Source of the DNA: a virus
Length of the DNA stretch: 64,000 nucleotides
Virus record (IMG/VR): IMGVR_UViG_3300048790_000078
Location: 1-64,000 of that record
Reading direction: 5' to 3' (one strand)
Part shown: piece by piece, positions 47,725 to 55,693 of the stretch
Layout of the letters: each line of letters opens with the position of its first letter
Numbering within the stretch: the first letter of the stretch is position 1
Notes under the pieces: model-generated
The model's input: the letters and a program-made list of their open reading frames with translations, nothing else
Database searches by the model: none
What the model was told of the DNA's origin: nothing
Translations under genes and position numbers: made by a program

Positions 47725-47932
47725 CCACACCCCGCACATCAACGGAGACCGAGCCCGCTGCGCCTGCACAAAGTGGCAAGGGCTGTTCCGCGGGCCGGAT
47801 GAAGCTGCTGGCGTTTTCACCCTGCGCGCGTCCGATGCTCACCGGGAGCACGTCGAGCGCGCCCGCCAGATGGTCGAGCAAACGGAACTATTCGGCCAGC
47901 AACCGGACCTGTTCGGCCAGGAGGCTGCATGA
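47711..47932 (+). CDS. small protein ending in tandem clamp-binding-like motifs
   Basis: 73 residues from ATG 47711. The C-terminus reads VEQTELFGQQPDLFGQEAA: two Q-x-x-L-F peptides, the bacterial beta-clamp binding consensus (Q-L-S/D-L-F type). The rest has CACTKW and charged helices. It may dock on the host or phage sliding clamp; that is inference from the motif. Confidence 0.6.
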   Translation: MPKRDHTPHINGDRARCACTKWQGLFRGPDEAAGVFTLRASDAHREHVERARQMVEQTELFGQQPDLFGQEAA

Positions 47933-48168
47933 AAATGACACGTCGAAACCAGGCCCGGTTCGTCCGGGAGCTATGCGACAGTATTCGCCATAGCGTCATC
48001 GAACTGATCGGATCCGGCGCGATTCCCGACACATGGAATGGCGCTGAACTTCGGGTTCTGCTCGCCGGTAAGTTCGCGGAATCGGCCAGTATGGTTCCCG
48101 ATCTGCTCGACAAGCGCACTGCGCGCCGCCGGCAGTTCGACAACGATGTTCTCACGAGGAACCTATGA
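47929..48168 (+). CDS. small basic helical protein
   Basis: 79 residues, ATGA overlaps at both ends. Basic and helical (RRNQARFVRELCDSIRHSVI). Function unknown. Confidence 0.5.
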   Translation: MKMTRRNQARFVRELCDSIRHSVIELIGSGAIPDTWNGAELRVLLAGKFAESASMVPDLLDKRTARRRQFDNDVLTRNL

Positions 48169-48467
48169 CGGACCTGCAACCCGAAGCGATTCGTGGTGGC
48201 ACAACACCGGAAGACCTGCTCGTGCAGGCCTGCGCTGCCCAGCACTACTTCTGGGATCTGCTCGGGGCACTCGAAGACGCCTTGGGCGGAATTGAGATTT
48301 CTGCCGATCAGGATCTCGACAACGTGACCATCGAAAGCCTTATCGCAGCGGCGGACGATGACGAAGAGGATGACGAACCTGCCGAAGAGTTCTGCGAGTG
48401 CGGACGTGCTCCGGCAGACTGCACCTATACTCTCGACAACCTGGTCCATGGAGACAGAACGGAATGA
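48165..48467 (+). CDS. acidic small protein
   Basis: 100 residues. Acidic run (AAADDDEEDDEPAEEFCECG) followed by Cys residues. Acidic phage proteins can mimic DNA, but nothing specific supports that here. ATGA overlaps. Confidence 0.5.
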   Translation: MTDLQPEAIRGGTTPEDLLVQACAAQHYFWDLLGALEDALGGIEISADQDLDNVTIESLIAAADDDEEDDEPAEEFCECGRAPADCTYTLDNLVHGDRTE

Positions 48468-48670
48468 CGCCCCGCGAGGCTCTCCATGCGGCACTGAAGC
48501 GCGGCGGCAATGCCGACATCCTGGCTGCTGCCGCATACCACCTCGCAGTGGTCGACAAGCCCGGATTCGCAGAGCACGCCCGCAGCGTAGTTGGTTCCTC
48601 GGCCGCACAGTGGACGTTCGGCCTGTTCGTTCTGAAAGAAGAGGAGACAAATGCAACAGCAGCTTGTTGA
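48464..48670 (+). CDS. small hypothetical protein
   Basis: 68 residues from ATG 48464 (ATGA). Helical (EALHAALKRGGNADILAAAA). It overlaps the clamp-loader-like start by 20 nt. Function unknown. Confidence 0.5.
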   Translation: MTPREALHAALKRGGNADILAAAAYHLAVVDKPGFAEHARSVVGSSAAQWTFGLFVLKEEETNATAAC

Positions 48671-49442
48671 CAAGTACGCTCCGCGCCGTATCGGAGACTT
48701 CGTTGGGCTTGCAGCGCCGAAGGCGATGTTCTCGCGTCTGGTGGCCGATCCATACCAGTCATCCTGGTTGAGCCTGGGAAATCCTGGGGTCGGCAAAACG
48801 GCCATGTCATTCGCGGCGGCGCACGCGATGAAAGCGGCCATCCACCACGTCCCCGCCCGCCAGTGCGATCTCGAAGAGGTGGACCGCATCTGCCGGATGT
48901 GCGCGGGCTATCCCATGATCGGCGAACGCTGGGTCGTAATTATCGACGAAGCGGACGTGATCACCGGGCCGGCGCAACTCGCCCTGCTCTCCGTCCTCGA
49001 CGGCACGGCTGGCCTGAAGGACGTCGTCTTTCTCATGACTGCCAACTCGACGAAGCTCCTCCATGACCGCTTCCTTAGCCGAGTGCGGACACTCCACTTC
49101 AACGCGCCGTCAGACGATGAGGTCGCGGAGTTCCTTCAGCGGGTCTTCAAGGCGGAACGCGGCAAGGGCAGACCGGACTTCACCGCGATCGCCGCGGCCG
49201 CCCGGGGGAATGTCCGATCAGCGTTAATGACACTCGAAACTGAGCTTCTGGTTCCGGGCTCTTTCGTCCCACTTCCACCCGCACCTATCCCGATGGTTTC
49301 CGCGACTACATCCGCCGCCGGATCATCCAATAACCATGCGCAACCCAGTGAAATCACAGAGTTACAGCAGCGGCGCTCAGACGCAGCCAAAAGAGCATGG
49401 GCGAGCAGTCCGAAGCTGCAAGCGTTAAGAAAGCGAGCGTAA
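48651..49442 (+). CDS. clamp loader-like AAA+ ATPase
   Basis: 263 residues. LVDKYAPRRIGDFVGLAAPK is the RFC/clamp-loader box II-like start, GNPGVGKT (43-50) is Walker A, RWVVIIDEAD (93-102) Walker B, and FLMTANSTKLLHDRFLSR sensor 1 plus an arginine region. The C-terminus (QRRSDAAKRAWASSPKLQAL) is basic. Probably loads a sliding clamp or helps replication. No clamp gene is visible in the window. Confidence 0.8.
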   Translation: MQQQLVDKYAPRRIGDFVGLAAPKAMFSRLVADPYQSSWLSLGNPGVGKTAMSFAAAHAMKAAIHHVPARQCDLEEVDRICRMCAGYPMIGERWVVIIDEADVITGPAQLALLSVLDGTAGLKDVVFLMTANSTKLLHDRFLSRVRTLHFNAPSDDEVAEFLQRVFKAERGKGRPDFTAIAAAARGNVRSALMTLETELLVPGSFVPLPPAPIPMVSATTSAAGSSNNHAQPSEITELQQRRSDAAKRAWASSPKLQALRKRA

Positions 49443-49473
49443 AATCCAGAAATTCCCCGCCGAAATTGATACA

Positions 49474-50049
49474 ATGGCCCAATACACAATGAGGGTCATA
49501 AAACGCAACGAAGAATTTGTATACCAGGCCGTCATCAACGGAGACCTGGAGATCCGCGAAGACGGGACGATTTGGAGACTGAGAAAACGCAGCGGGCAGA
49601 AAACCGGCGGCGCTGTCAGTTATCCATGTAAGCCTGTACGTGCGGAAAGACCATTCGGGCCATACCTCCAGGTGCGCGCCATGATCGACGGCAAGCGCCT
49701 AAGCGCACTCGCTCACAGACTGGTTTACAAGCATTTCAAAGGACCGATACCTGAAGGCCTCACAATCAACCATGAGGACGGAAAGAAGCGCAATAACAGG
49801 CCGGATAACTTAGAAAAGGCAACAGATTCAGAGCAACAGATTCACGCCACTAGGGTATTAAAAGTAAGCCACGCCGCTCACCAAGACGGTCCTCAAAATT
49901 ACATGTGCAAACTCACAACTGCACAAGTGGAAGAAATCAAACGCCGCCGCCTTGGCGGAGAAAAACTTAACTCTATTGCTGCGGACTTCGATGTCCGCTT
50001 CCAGCAAATCTCAAGAATCGCGCGCGGAGACAGGCGCGCTAAAGCATAA
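49474..50049 (+). CDS. HNH homing endonuclease
   Basis: 191 residues. GPYLQVRAMIDGKRLSALAH, RLVYKHFKG and GLTINHEDGKKRNNRPDNLE make an HNH_3/NUMOD4-type core. The C-terminus (LTTAQVEEIKRRRLGGEKLN, SIAADFDV) is a helix-turn-helix for DNA recognition. More A/T-rich than its neighbours. It interrupts the operon between two unrelated genes. ATG 49489 is an alternative start. Confidence 0.85.
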   Translation: MAQYTMRVIKRNEEFVYQAVINGDLEIREDGTIWRLRKRSGQKTGGAVSYPCKPVRAERPFGPYLQVRAMIDGKRLSALAHRLVYKHFKGPIPEGLTINHEDGKKRNNRPDNLEKATDSEQQIHATRVLKVSHAAHQDGPQNYMCKLTTAQVEEIKRRRLGGEKLNSIAADFDVRFQQISRIARGDRRAKA

Positions 50050-50063
50050 ACAGGAGAACATCA

Positions 50064-51038
50064 TTGCCGAACAAAACAATCATCGCGTGGGCCTCGTATA
50101 CCGTGAATCCATCTCACGGATGTTCAAAGCCTGCCGCCGCTCCACTCGAAGCTATCCTCGATCTTAACGCCTTCGATACGACCCTCAAAGACCGCCTTTA
50201 TCCGCACGGCATTCCGCTCAAATGGGGCAAGCCGGACACCAGCCTCGAATGTAGTAGATGTTATGCAGAATTACTCAGCAACCGCCGCGGCTGGACTCCG
50301 AAGCCATGGCTCGAAGCGAACGCCGAAGAGAACCTGACGCTCCGGCCTGAACGCTTTCGGGAGTTCACCAAGGTAAAGGTGAAGGACGTCACGCTTCCAC
50401 CATCGCAACGCGAGCGCTTCTTCGTGTGCAGCATGTCCGACGTGTTCCATAAACTCATCCCGGACGAACACATCCACCGCATGCTCGACGCCATGGCTGC
50501 CACACCGCACATCTACCAGGTGCTGACGAAGCGCCCTGAACGCGCCTACAACTTTCCGCACTCTTGGCCGGCAAACATCTGGCTCGGCACCACCTGCGGG
50601 CACCCGATCACGAAATGGCGTCTCGAATACCTTCGCCGCTCACTGGCGAAGACCCGCTTCGTGAGCATGGAGCCGCTTCTCGATTCCATGCTGCCTCTCG
50701 ACCTTACCGGAATCGACCAACTCATCATCGGCGGAGAATCCGGTGCCGGCTACCGCAAAATGGAAATGTCCTGGGCCCGCGAGATGCGCGATCTGTGCGC
50801 GGAGACTAAGACTGCGTACTTCTATAAACAGGACGCGGCCTTCGTTACGGAGCGCCGATGCTACCTCATGGAAACGGACGGGCGATGCCTCCAGTACCGG
50901 CAGTTCCCCGGCGAGCTCACCGCTCCGGTAGAAGTTCAGCCAGACAATGCTGCCTACCATCGCACTCTGTTTCCGAACTGGAGACCAGGCGCCGCGCCCG
51001 CCGCGCAGCCGGCGGATCTCTTCCCGGTGCTGCCATGA
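50064..51038 (+). CDS. phage Gp37/Gp68 family protein (DUF5131)
   Basis: 324 residues from TTG 50064, with CAGGAGAAC upstream. YTVNPSHGCSK and ECSRCYAE are the family's Cys motifs (usually WNPxxGCxxxxxGCxxCYAE; here an insertion separates them). FFVCSMSDVFHKLIPDEHIH, YQVLTKRPER, NIWLGTT and IGGESGAGYRKMEMSWAREM, FYKQ are the rest of the family pattern, which resembles radical-SAM-like folds. Function unknown. It ends QPADLF plus four residues, similar to a clamp-binding peptide. Confidence 0.85.
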   Translation: MPNKTIIAWASYTVNPSHGCSKPAAAPLEAILDLNAFDTTLKDRLYPHGIPLKWGKPDTSLECSRCYAELLSNRRGWTPKPWLEANAEENLTLRPERFREFTKVKVKDVTLPPSQRERFFVCSMSDVFHKLIPDEHIHRMLDAMAATPHIYQVLTKRPERAYNFPHSWPANIWLGTTCGHPITKWRLEYLRRSLAKTRFVSMEPLLDSMLPLDLTGIDQLIIGGESGAGYRKMEMSWAREMRDLCAETKTAYFYKQDAAFVTERRCYLMETDGRCLQYRQFPGELTAPVEVQPDNAAYHRTLFPNWRPGAAPAAQPADLFPVLP

Positions 51039-51151
51039 ACCGGGCCGAGCATCTTCAATGGGCGAAAGACCGCGCCCTTGCCTACCTCCCGCACGATCCG
51101 GCCAACGCCTGGGCGTCATTCGCTTCCGACATCGAACCGGACGAACCATGA
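51035..51151 (+). CDS. short conserved phage protein
   Basis: 38 residues with ATGA overlaps at both ends. NRAEHLQWAKDRALAYLPHD and SFASDIEP follow a pattern seen in many small phage proteins (xRxEHLxWCKxRAxEY). Function unknown. Confidence 0.55.
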   Translation: MNRAEHLQWAKDRALAYLPHDPANAWASFASDIEPDEP

Positions 51152-51459
51152 ACGACGAAAGCGAAGTCTTCACCGAGCAACTGCAGGCCGCCCGGATCGC
51201 GCAGATGGCGGACTGGGTCCATGTTCTGCCGCGCGTCCCTGCCAGCGTCACAGGAATCGAAATGCTGGTCACCTACGATGACGCCGGGCAGATCAAAGTC
51301 AGCGTCGGCTTGGACCGGCGGGACGAATACCTGCACGCTGGCCTGCAAGACGAACCGGCGCCGCCGAAACCGCGAACGTACTGGATCGCCTCAGCGACCA
51401 TGCTGGGCGCTGTCGTTCTCGGCACCGTTATCGGATTCTGGCTGGAACAGGTTTTGTAA
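51148..51459 (+). CDS. small protein with C-terminal membrane anchor
   Basis: 103 residues from ATG 51148. The end TYWIASATMLGAVVLGTVIG, FWLEQVL is a transmembrane helix; the N-terminal part is soluble. Function unknown. Confidence 0.5.
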   Translation: MNDESEVFTEQLQAARIAQMADWVHVLPRVPASVTGIEMLVTYDDAGQIKVSVGLDRRDEYLHAGLQDEPAPPKPRTYWIASATMLGAVVLGTVIGFWLEQVL

Positions 51460-51460
51460 C

Positions 51461-52282
51461 ATGGCCAAATCCGTCCATCCACCCGCTCCGCTCACCAGCC
51501 TGGCAAAACTCATTGAGTCCGTCAGCTACCGGCGGCACAACCATGAAGTGTTTTCGGACTTCGTTGAGATGTCCGCGATCGCCATCAGCAATGCCGTGGA
51601 CCTCGGCCAGCGCGAGAAGCGCGAAGCCGACTACATGCGCATCGTCAAGAAGTACGAACCGCAGGAGATCGAGAAGTTTCCGGAGATGCTGGCCTCTCTG
51701 GTCACTGCGCTCGACGTTCACGAGGACGGCCTGTCGGACGTGCTCGGCAAGACCTATCACGATCTGGAGCTTCACAACAAATGGGTCGGGCAATACTTCA
51801 CCCCGTTAGAGATCTGCCGCATGATAGCGAAGATGACCATCGGCGACAACGGGCCCACGCTTCCCGAATGCGGTTACCTGACCGTCATGGAGCCAGCGGC
51901 GGGCAGCGGCGCCATGGTCCTTGCCTTCGCAGCGGAGATGAAGGCGGCGGGCCTCAACTACCAGACCCAGCTTCACGTCACCGCCGTCGACGTCGATCTG
52001 AAGTGCTGCGCAATGACCTATATTCAACTCTCTCTATTGCATATCCCGGCCGTGATCGTCCACGGCAATTCGCTCAGCCTGGAAGAATGGAGTCGGTGGT
52101 ACACGCCGGCTCACATCCTCAATCGGTGGGATTATAAGCTCCGCCGTAAGCGCGAGACTGACCCTCTAGCTACACTCCTGCCGAACGATGAAGGCATTGC
52201 GCCGAAATCGTTCAGCCTGCAGGAGGAACCGACAATCACGCTTCCCGTGGCTGACAAGCGCGGGCAGTTCTCACTGTTTTGA
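51461..52282 (+). CDS. N6-adenine methylase-like protein lacking the NPPY motif
   Basis: 273 residues from ATG 51461. GQYFTPLEICRMIAKM and MEPAAGSGAMVLAFA (motif I, 144-150), then TAVDVDLKCCAMTYIQLSLL and IVHGNSL are those of type I-like adenine methylases, but the catalytic N/DPPY/F is absent where expected; WYTPAHIL stands downstream. It may be a SAM-binding decoy or use other residues. The C-terminus GQFSLF is a near-consensus clamp-binding peptide. Confidence 0.75.
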   Translation: MAKSVHPPAPLTSLAKLIESVSYRRHNHEVFSDFVEMSAIAISNAVDLGQREKREADYMRIVKKYEPQEIEKFPEMLASLVTALDVHEDGLSDVLGKTYHDLELHNKWVGQYFTPLEICRMIAKMTIGDNGPTLPECGYLTVMEPAAGSGAMVLAFAAEMKAAGLNYQTQLHVTAVDVDLKCCAMTYIQLSLLHIPAVIVHGNSLSLEEWSRWYTPAHILNRWDYKLRRKRETDPLATLLPNDEGIAPKSFSLQEEPTITLPVADKRGQFSLF

Positions 52283-52292
52283 AAGGACCACC

Positions 52293-52576
52293 ATGAAACG
52301 CCTCGCCGTTCTCTTCTTCTGGCCGTCGCGCTGCTGCTGGCCGCCCCGCGCTATCGCCACACCTACCCGCGCAGCCGCGCTGTCACCCGCGAGTTCCAGC
52401 GTCTGAATCCGTGCCCGTCAACAGGCAAGAGGTACGGCGCATGCCCGGGCTATGTGAAAGACCACGTTCGCGCCCTGTGCAAAGGCGGATCCGATGCACC
52501 ATGGCAAATGCAGTGGCAGTCAGTCGAACAAGCCAAGATTAAGGACCGCTGGGAGCGGAGCATTTGCCGCCGATGA
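52293..52576 (+). CDS. secreted HNH nuclease-like protein with -1 frameshift
   Basis: ATG 52293 (GAAAGGACC upstream) opens MKRLAVL, but the continuation LLLAVALLLAAPRYRH and REFQRLNPCPSTGKRYGACP, GYVKDHVRALCKGG, DAPWQMQWQ is one frame back, from about 52313. Together they form a signal peptide plus a phage HNH domain (DH, N-like MQWQ, KDRWER). The break is in CTCTTCTTCTGG. An indel in assembly, a mutation or recoding could explain it. Its 3' end overlaps the endonuclease on the other strand. Confidence 0.6.
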
Positions 52577-53206
52577 ACGCCTGAGCGGTGGTCGCGATTG
52601 AACATTGGCAATTGACTGTTCGAGCGTGTAACCGCGCCGCCGATAATATCCGTGAAGCCGAAAGTAACCTAGATGGAGTCGATTGGCTAATTGCTTTAGC
52701 GTCATCGTCTCGCCGAGATAAGTGACAATCACGTTTTTGGAAGTGTTCTGCCCTTGCTCTTCCCTTGTTGCCCAGCGGACGTTTCCCGGCTCGTAATTGC
52801 CGTCTTTGTTTGGCCATCGATCTAGCGAATGTAGCGGCGTTGGCCGCTGGCCGACATAGGACAAGAAGGCCGTAAAGTTTTCCACCCATTCCTGACACAT
52901 CGTTATTCCGCGTCCGCCGTAACGGTGATACTCGTTGTGCTTAGGATAGAAGCAGCGCTGTTTCGCCCCTGCCCAAGATTGATATTCCAATTGGTGCGTG
53001 TTCTTGATTGCATTCGGCCTCAAGGCCCCGCACGGTTGGCATGATCTGCTCTTCCCTGAGCGCAAATCGTTCGTGCCTACCTCCTTAACGGTTCCGCATT
53101 CGCACCTGCACAGCCATCGCACCCTCTTCTTCTGCGCTGTCCTCTCGATAACGAACCACTTCCCGAACGTCTGCCCTGTTACGTCAATAAAGTTGTCTCT
53201 GCCCAT
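52520..53206 (-). CDS. homing endonuclease-like protein, against operon direction
   Basis: 228 residues. RWLCRCECGTVKEVGTNDLR, SGKSRSCQPCG is the same zinc unit as in the HNH enzyme at 7363. YQSWAGAKQRCFYPKHNEYH, RYGGRGITMCQEW, SLDRWPNKDGNYEPGNVRWA and EQGQNTSKN match a family of phage HNH-like homing enzymes. More A/T-rich than its neighbours and oriented opposite to them, so a selfish insertion. Confidence 0.8.
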   Translation of the reverse strand: MGRDNFIDVTGQTFGKWFVIERTAQKKRVRWLCRCECGTVKEVGTNDLRSGKSRSCQPCGALRPNAIKNTHQLEYQSWAGAKQRCFYPKHNEYHRYGGRGITMCQEWVENFTAFLSYVGQRPTPLHSLDRWPNKDGNYEPGNVRWATREEQGQNTSKNVIVTYLGETMTLKQLANRLHLGYFRLHGYYRRRGYTLEQSIANVQSRPPLRRSSAANAPLPAVLNLGLFD

Positions 53207-53214
53207 AGGAATGA

Positions 53215-53242
53215 GTATATACTAACCATACCGCATATATGC
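53215..53242 (+). promoter_or_regulatory. palindromic operator and promoter of RHH gene
   Basis: Two perfect palindromes, GTATATAC (53215-53222) and GCATATATGC (53233-53242), the second covering the ATG at 53239. TATACT (53218-53223) may be a -10. A ribbon-helix-helix protein is encoded right behind, so autoregulation is likely. Confidence 0.45.
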
Positions 53243-53406
53243 GAACAAAATTACTTATCTCTCTCGAAAAAGAACTCCTGGACCGGATCGAAGAGCACCG
53301 GTACAAAAACCGCATACCCAGCCGCGCTGAGGCGATGCGCTCGCTCATGGTGACAGCCCTCGACAAGGCTGCGCCGCCTCCAACAAAAAGGAAGGTCCGC
53401 AAATGA
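53239..53406 (+). CDS. ribbon-helix-helix (CopG-type) regulator
   Basis: 55 residues. MRTKLLISLEKELLDRIEEH, then RIPSRAEAMRSLMV is a typical ribbon-helix-helix, followed by a basic tail. ATGA overlap with the next gene. Two palindromes at its start suggest it binds its own promoter. Confidence 0.7.
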   Translation: MRTKLLISLEKELLDRIEEHRYKNRIPSRAEAMRSLMVTALDKAAPPPTKRKVRK

Positions 53407-54071
53407 AACGATCAGACCGCCGCTTTTATTACGAGACCCCGCAGCACCTCACAGATGCCGCGCTGTCCATCTGCGTAGAACTCGACCGGGAGTATCCGTA
53501 CCTGGCCGAGTTCCACCTCGAAAACGACGGCACTTACCGGCTGTTCAGCCTGCACACCGTCAGCCGTTCAATCGCCAACACCGGCAAGGAGTATGTTGGC
53601 AAAACCGGCTGGGACGTGGCATGGATCGAGCGCGACGGAACCTACGCCTACCATCAGTCGAGCGGCGGCGGCGGGCTGCGTCACAAGGTCAGCGGGATCT
53701 ACTGGCGGCATCCGGACATGCCGCACATGGTCCGCGAAGAGACGGCGACGTATTGCGATAAGGCTTTCAGGAAGCGCAACAAGACCCGGCGTTTGCGGCG
53801 GATTCCGGATGACCTGCTGCGAGACCATTACGGGAGAGGCAAGTACGACTGCCTCATGGAAATGCTGGAAAGCACTGCCATCGACAGCGACGTGTATTAT
53901 TGCGCGATCTGCGAACAGGACCTGCCGGATCGGCCGGAATCTCTCTGCCAGCATGTCTGGTGGTGCGACGAAACCGGTGCGCTTCGCGGGCCCGGCTCTG
54001 ACGAATACACGGAACCATGCGAGGACGAAGACTGCTACGATTGCTCGCGCGCAAAGGAACGGGCGGCATGA
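53403..54071 (+). CDS. hypothetical protein with Cys-rich C-terminus
   Basis: 222 residues. The N-terminal half resembles a folded domain with aromatic residues (TGWDVAWIERDGTYAYHQSS); YYCAICEQDL, CQHVWWC and CEDEDCYDC near the end make zinc sites likely. Function unknown. ATGA overlaps with both neighbours. Confidence 0.55.
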   Translation: MKRSDRRFYYETPQHLTDAALSICVELDREYPYLAEFHLENDGTYRLFSLHTVSRSIANTGKEYVGKTGWDVAWIERDGTYAYHQSSGGGGLRHKVSGIYWRHPDMPHMVREETATYCDKAFRKRNKTRRLRRIPDDLLRDHYGRGKYDCLMEMLESTAIDSDVYYCAICEQDLPDRPESLCQHVWWCDETGALRGPGSDEYTEPCEDEDCYDCSRAKERAA

Positions 54072-54355
54072 GGAAGACTCCGCAAGCGCGCCGCTACAAA
54101 TGCCGCAACGCTGGGTGCTCAAACCACTACGATGACATCATCGGCGGCGATACCGCATTCGGCAATCACAAGGCCGGCGCCGTCTGCATCCCGTGCCTGT
54201 ACGCGGACCAGATGGTCAGCCACGGCCAGACCATCGAACAGGTCGAAGCCGTCCCTCTCCTGATGGCGCAATTCTCCGGGCTGTTGGCGAGGACAGGCTG
54301 GACGTGGGAGCATGTCAAAGAGTCCCACAAGCGAATGGCTGGAGCCGTCCAATGA
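54068..54355 (+). CDS. Cys-containing hypothetical protein
   Basis: 95 residues. YKCRNAGCSNHYDDIIGG and VCIPCLYAD form a zinc-finger-like pair. Function unknown. ATGA overlaps. Confidence 0.5.
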   Translation: MRKTPQARRYKCRNAGCSNHYDDIIGGDTAFGNHKAGAVCIPCLYADQMVSHGQTIEQVEAVPLLMAQFSGLLARTGWTWEHVKESHKRMAGAVQ

Positions 54356-54819
54356 GCGCCGACCGTGTACCCGTCCCGATATTCTATGGCGACATCGGGA
54401 ACGGCAAGATCAATCTCGGTGATGATCGCGCCTTTTTTTCAAACCTCCTGAAAGCCCTTGAAGGCAAAGAGATCGCCATCGCAATGTGGGAACGGTTCGA
54501 CCCCGAAGATATCCTGCAACTCAGGGGATATTTTCATGGGTATGTTCTCCCCGCTATTGCCCTGGCCAGCGGGGAAAATAAAATCACGCCAGAGGTTTTG
54601 GATCGGGTGAAACGCGGGCTGAAAATTCTCTTCCTCACTGACCCGGCGACAGGCAAAGTCCCGAGCACGGAGAGCCTCAAGAAGGGCCAGTATTGGCAGT
54701 TCATTGAGAACTGTCGGCAGTACTCAGCTGAGACCCTGTGCCACTACATCGACGACCCGGACAGGGCGCGGCTCCAGCGTGCGGTCAACAGGCGGACGCC
54801 ACCGGAGGTCGCATCGTGA
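54352..54819 (+). CDS. hypothetical helical protein
   Basis: 155 residues from ATG 54352. PVPIFYGDIGNGKINLGDDR at the start, then helices (FFSNLLKALEGKEIAIAMWE; YWQFIENCRQYSAETLCHYI). Function unknown. GTGA overlap with the next gene. Confidence 0.5.
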   Translation: MSADRVPVPIFYGDIGNGKINLGDDRAFFSNLLKALEGKEIAIAMWERFDPEDILQLRGYFHGYVLPAIALASGENKITPEVLDRVKRGLKILFLTDPATGKVPSTESLKKGQYWQFIENCRQYSAETLCHYIDDPDRARLQRAVNRRTPPEVAS

Positions 54820-55022
54820 AGGACTGCACGCCTCACGCCGACCCAATGGAGCTTTGGCGCAAAGGCGTTCCCTTGCGCGAGATTCCGATCTGCATCACCA
54901 CGCCGATCTGCCAGCGGTGCCAGCGTTGCATCGTTCATTGCCTTTGTCCGCCGCCTGCCGAACGCGCGACCACTGACGAATGGAAGCGCAACGGCAGAGG
55001 CAATCTGGTGCTCAAGTCATGA
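54816..55022 (+). CDS. small Cys-rich protein
   Basis: 68 residues from GTG 54816. ICQRCQRCIVHCLC gives five Cys in 14 residues, zinc- or iron-sulphur-like. ATGA with the next gene. Function unknown. Confidence 0.5.
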   Translation: MKDCTPHADPMELWRKGVPLREIPICITTPICQRCQRCIVHCLCPPPAERATTDEWKRNGRGNLVLKS

Positions 55023-55246
55023 AGGCCGTGGTCACGAAGCGCGGGCGAGGACAGCGCGGCGGCTGCACGAAGCTCGACGACCCGAGCAGGATGCCGTGGC
55101 CGGCGGATTACTTCGAGACCCGGCCACCATCCTGCGGCAGCTCCCTCGACGGATTGGGACCGCCGCCGGAACCGATTCCCCAGCGCAGACCACGAACACG
55201 GAAAGGACGATCTCTCAATGGCGATGAGCCCATGCAAATGCGGTAA
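55019..55246 (+). CDS. small basic Pro-rich protein
   Basis: 75 residues, basic and Pro-rich (RGRGQRGGCTKLDDPSRMPW). Probably disordered; function unknown. It overlaps the next gene by 29 nt. Confidence 0.45.
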   Translation: MKAVVTKRGRGQRGGCTKLDDPSRMPWPADYFETRPPSCGSSLDGLGPPPEPIPQRRPRTRKGRSLNGDEPMQMR

Positions 55247-55505
55247 GAACCGATGGGAATACCGGCTCGACGAAACCGACTACCGAATCCACGCGACATG
55301 CAAAGCATGCAAACGAGTGGTTTCATTCCTCAGCAAGAAGGGCAAGAAACTCGCCTCCGGCTGGGTTCCGCCGCCGCTGACCAAAGGCGTTCACGCCCAC
55401 GACTACAAAGCAATCGAACACGGCCCGGGCCCGGACGCTACCGGTGACGAGCTCTGGCCACCATGGATTCCGTTCAGCGATCGCGTTGGAGTTCCTGCTC
55501 AATGA
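55218..55505 (+). CDS. zinc-ribbon protein
   Basis: 95 residues from ATG 55218 with GAAAGGACG upstream. CKCGKNRWEYRLDE and ATCKACKRVVSF form a zinc ribbon. Function unknown. ATGA overlap with the next gene. Confidence 0.55.
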   Translation: MAMSPCKCGKNRWEYRLDETDYRIHATCKACKRVVSFLSKKGKKLASGWVPPPLTKGVHAHDYKAIEHGPGPDATGDELWPPWIPFSDRVGVPAQ

Positions 55506-55693
55506 CAGGCCGGACACTACGCGATCATCTGAATCTGGTTCCTGACTCATGGCTCGATCTTGAGGTGGAACTGTCGGTCGCCTCAGTGGAACGCCCGCTG
55601 CAGCACGTCCAGCTTCACGAAGAGTTCGACGAAAGCCAACCATTCGGCACCGTCATTTCGACGCGCCGGGTGCTTCAGCTTACGGACGTTTGA
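55502..55693 (+). CDS. small hypothetical protein, last gene of rightward operon
   Basis: 63 residues, acidic (DSWLDLEVELSVASVERPLQ). It overlaps the 3' end of the minus-strand ParB-like gene by 14 nt, where the two transcription units converge. No terminator is obvious. Function unknown. Confidence 0.5.
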   Translation: MTGRTLRDHLNLVPDSWLDLEVELSVASVERPLQHVQLHEEFDESQPFGTVISTRRVLQLTDV

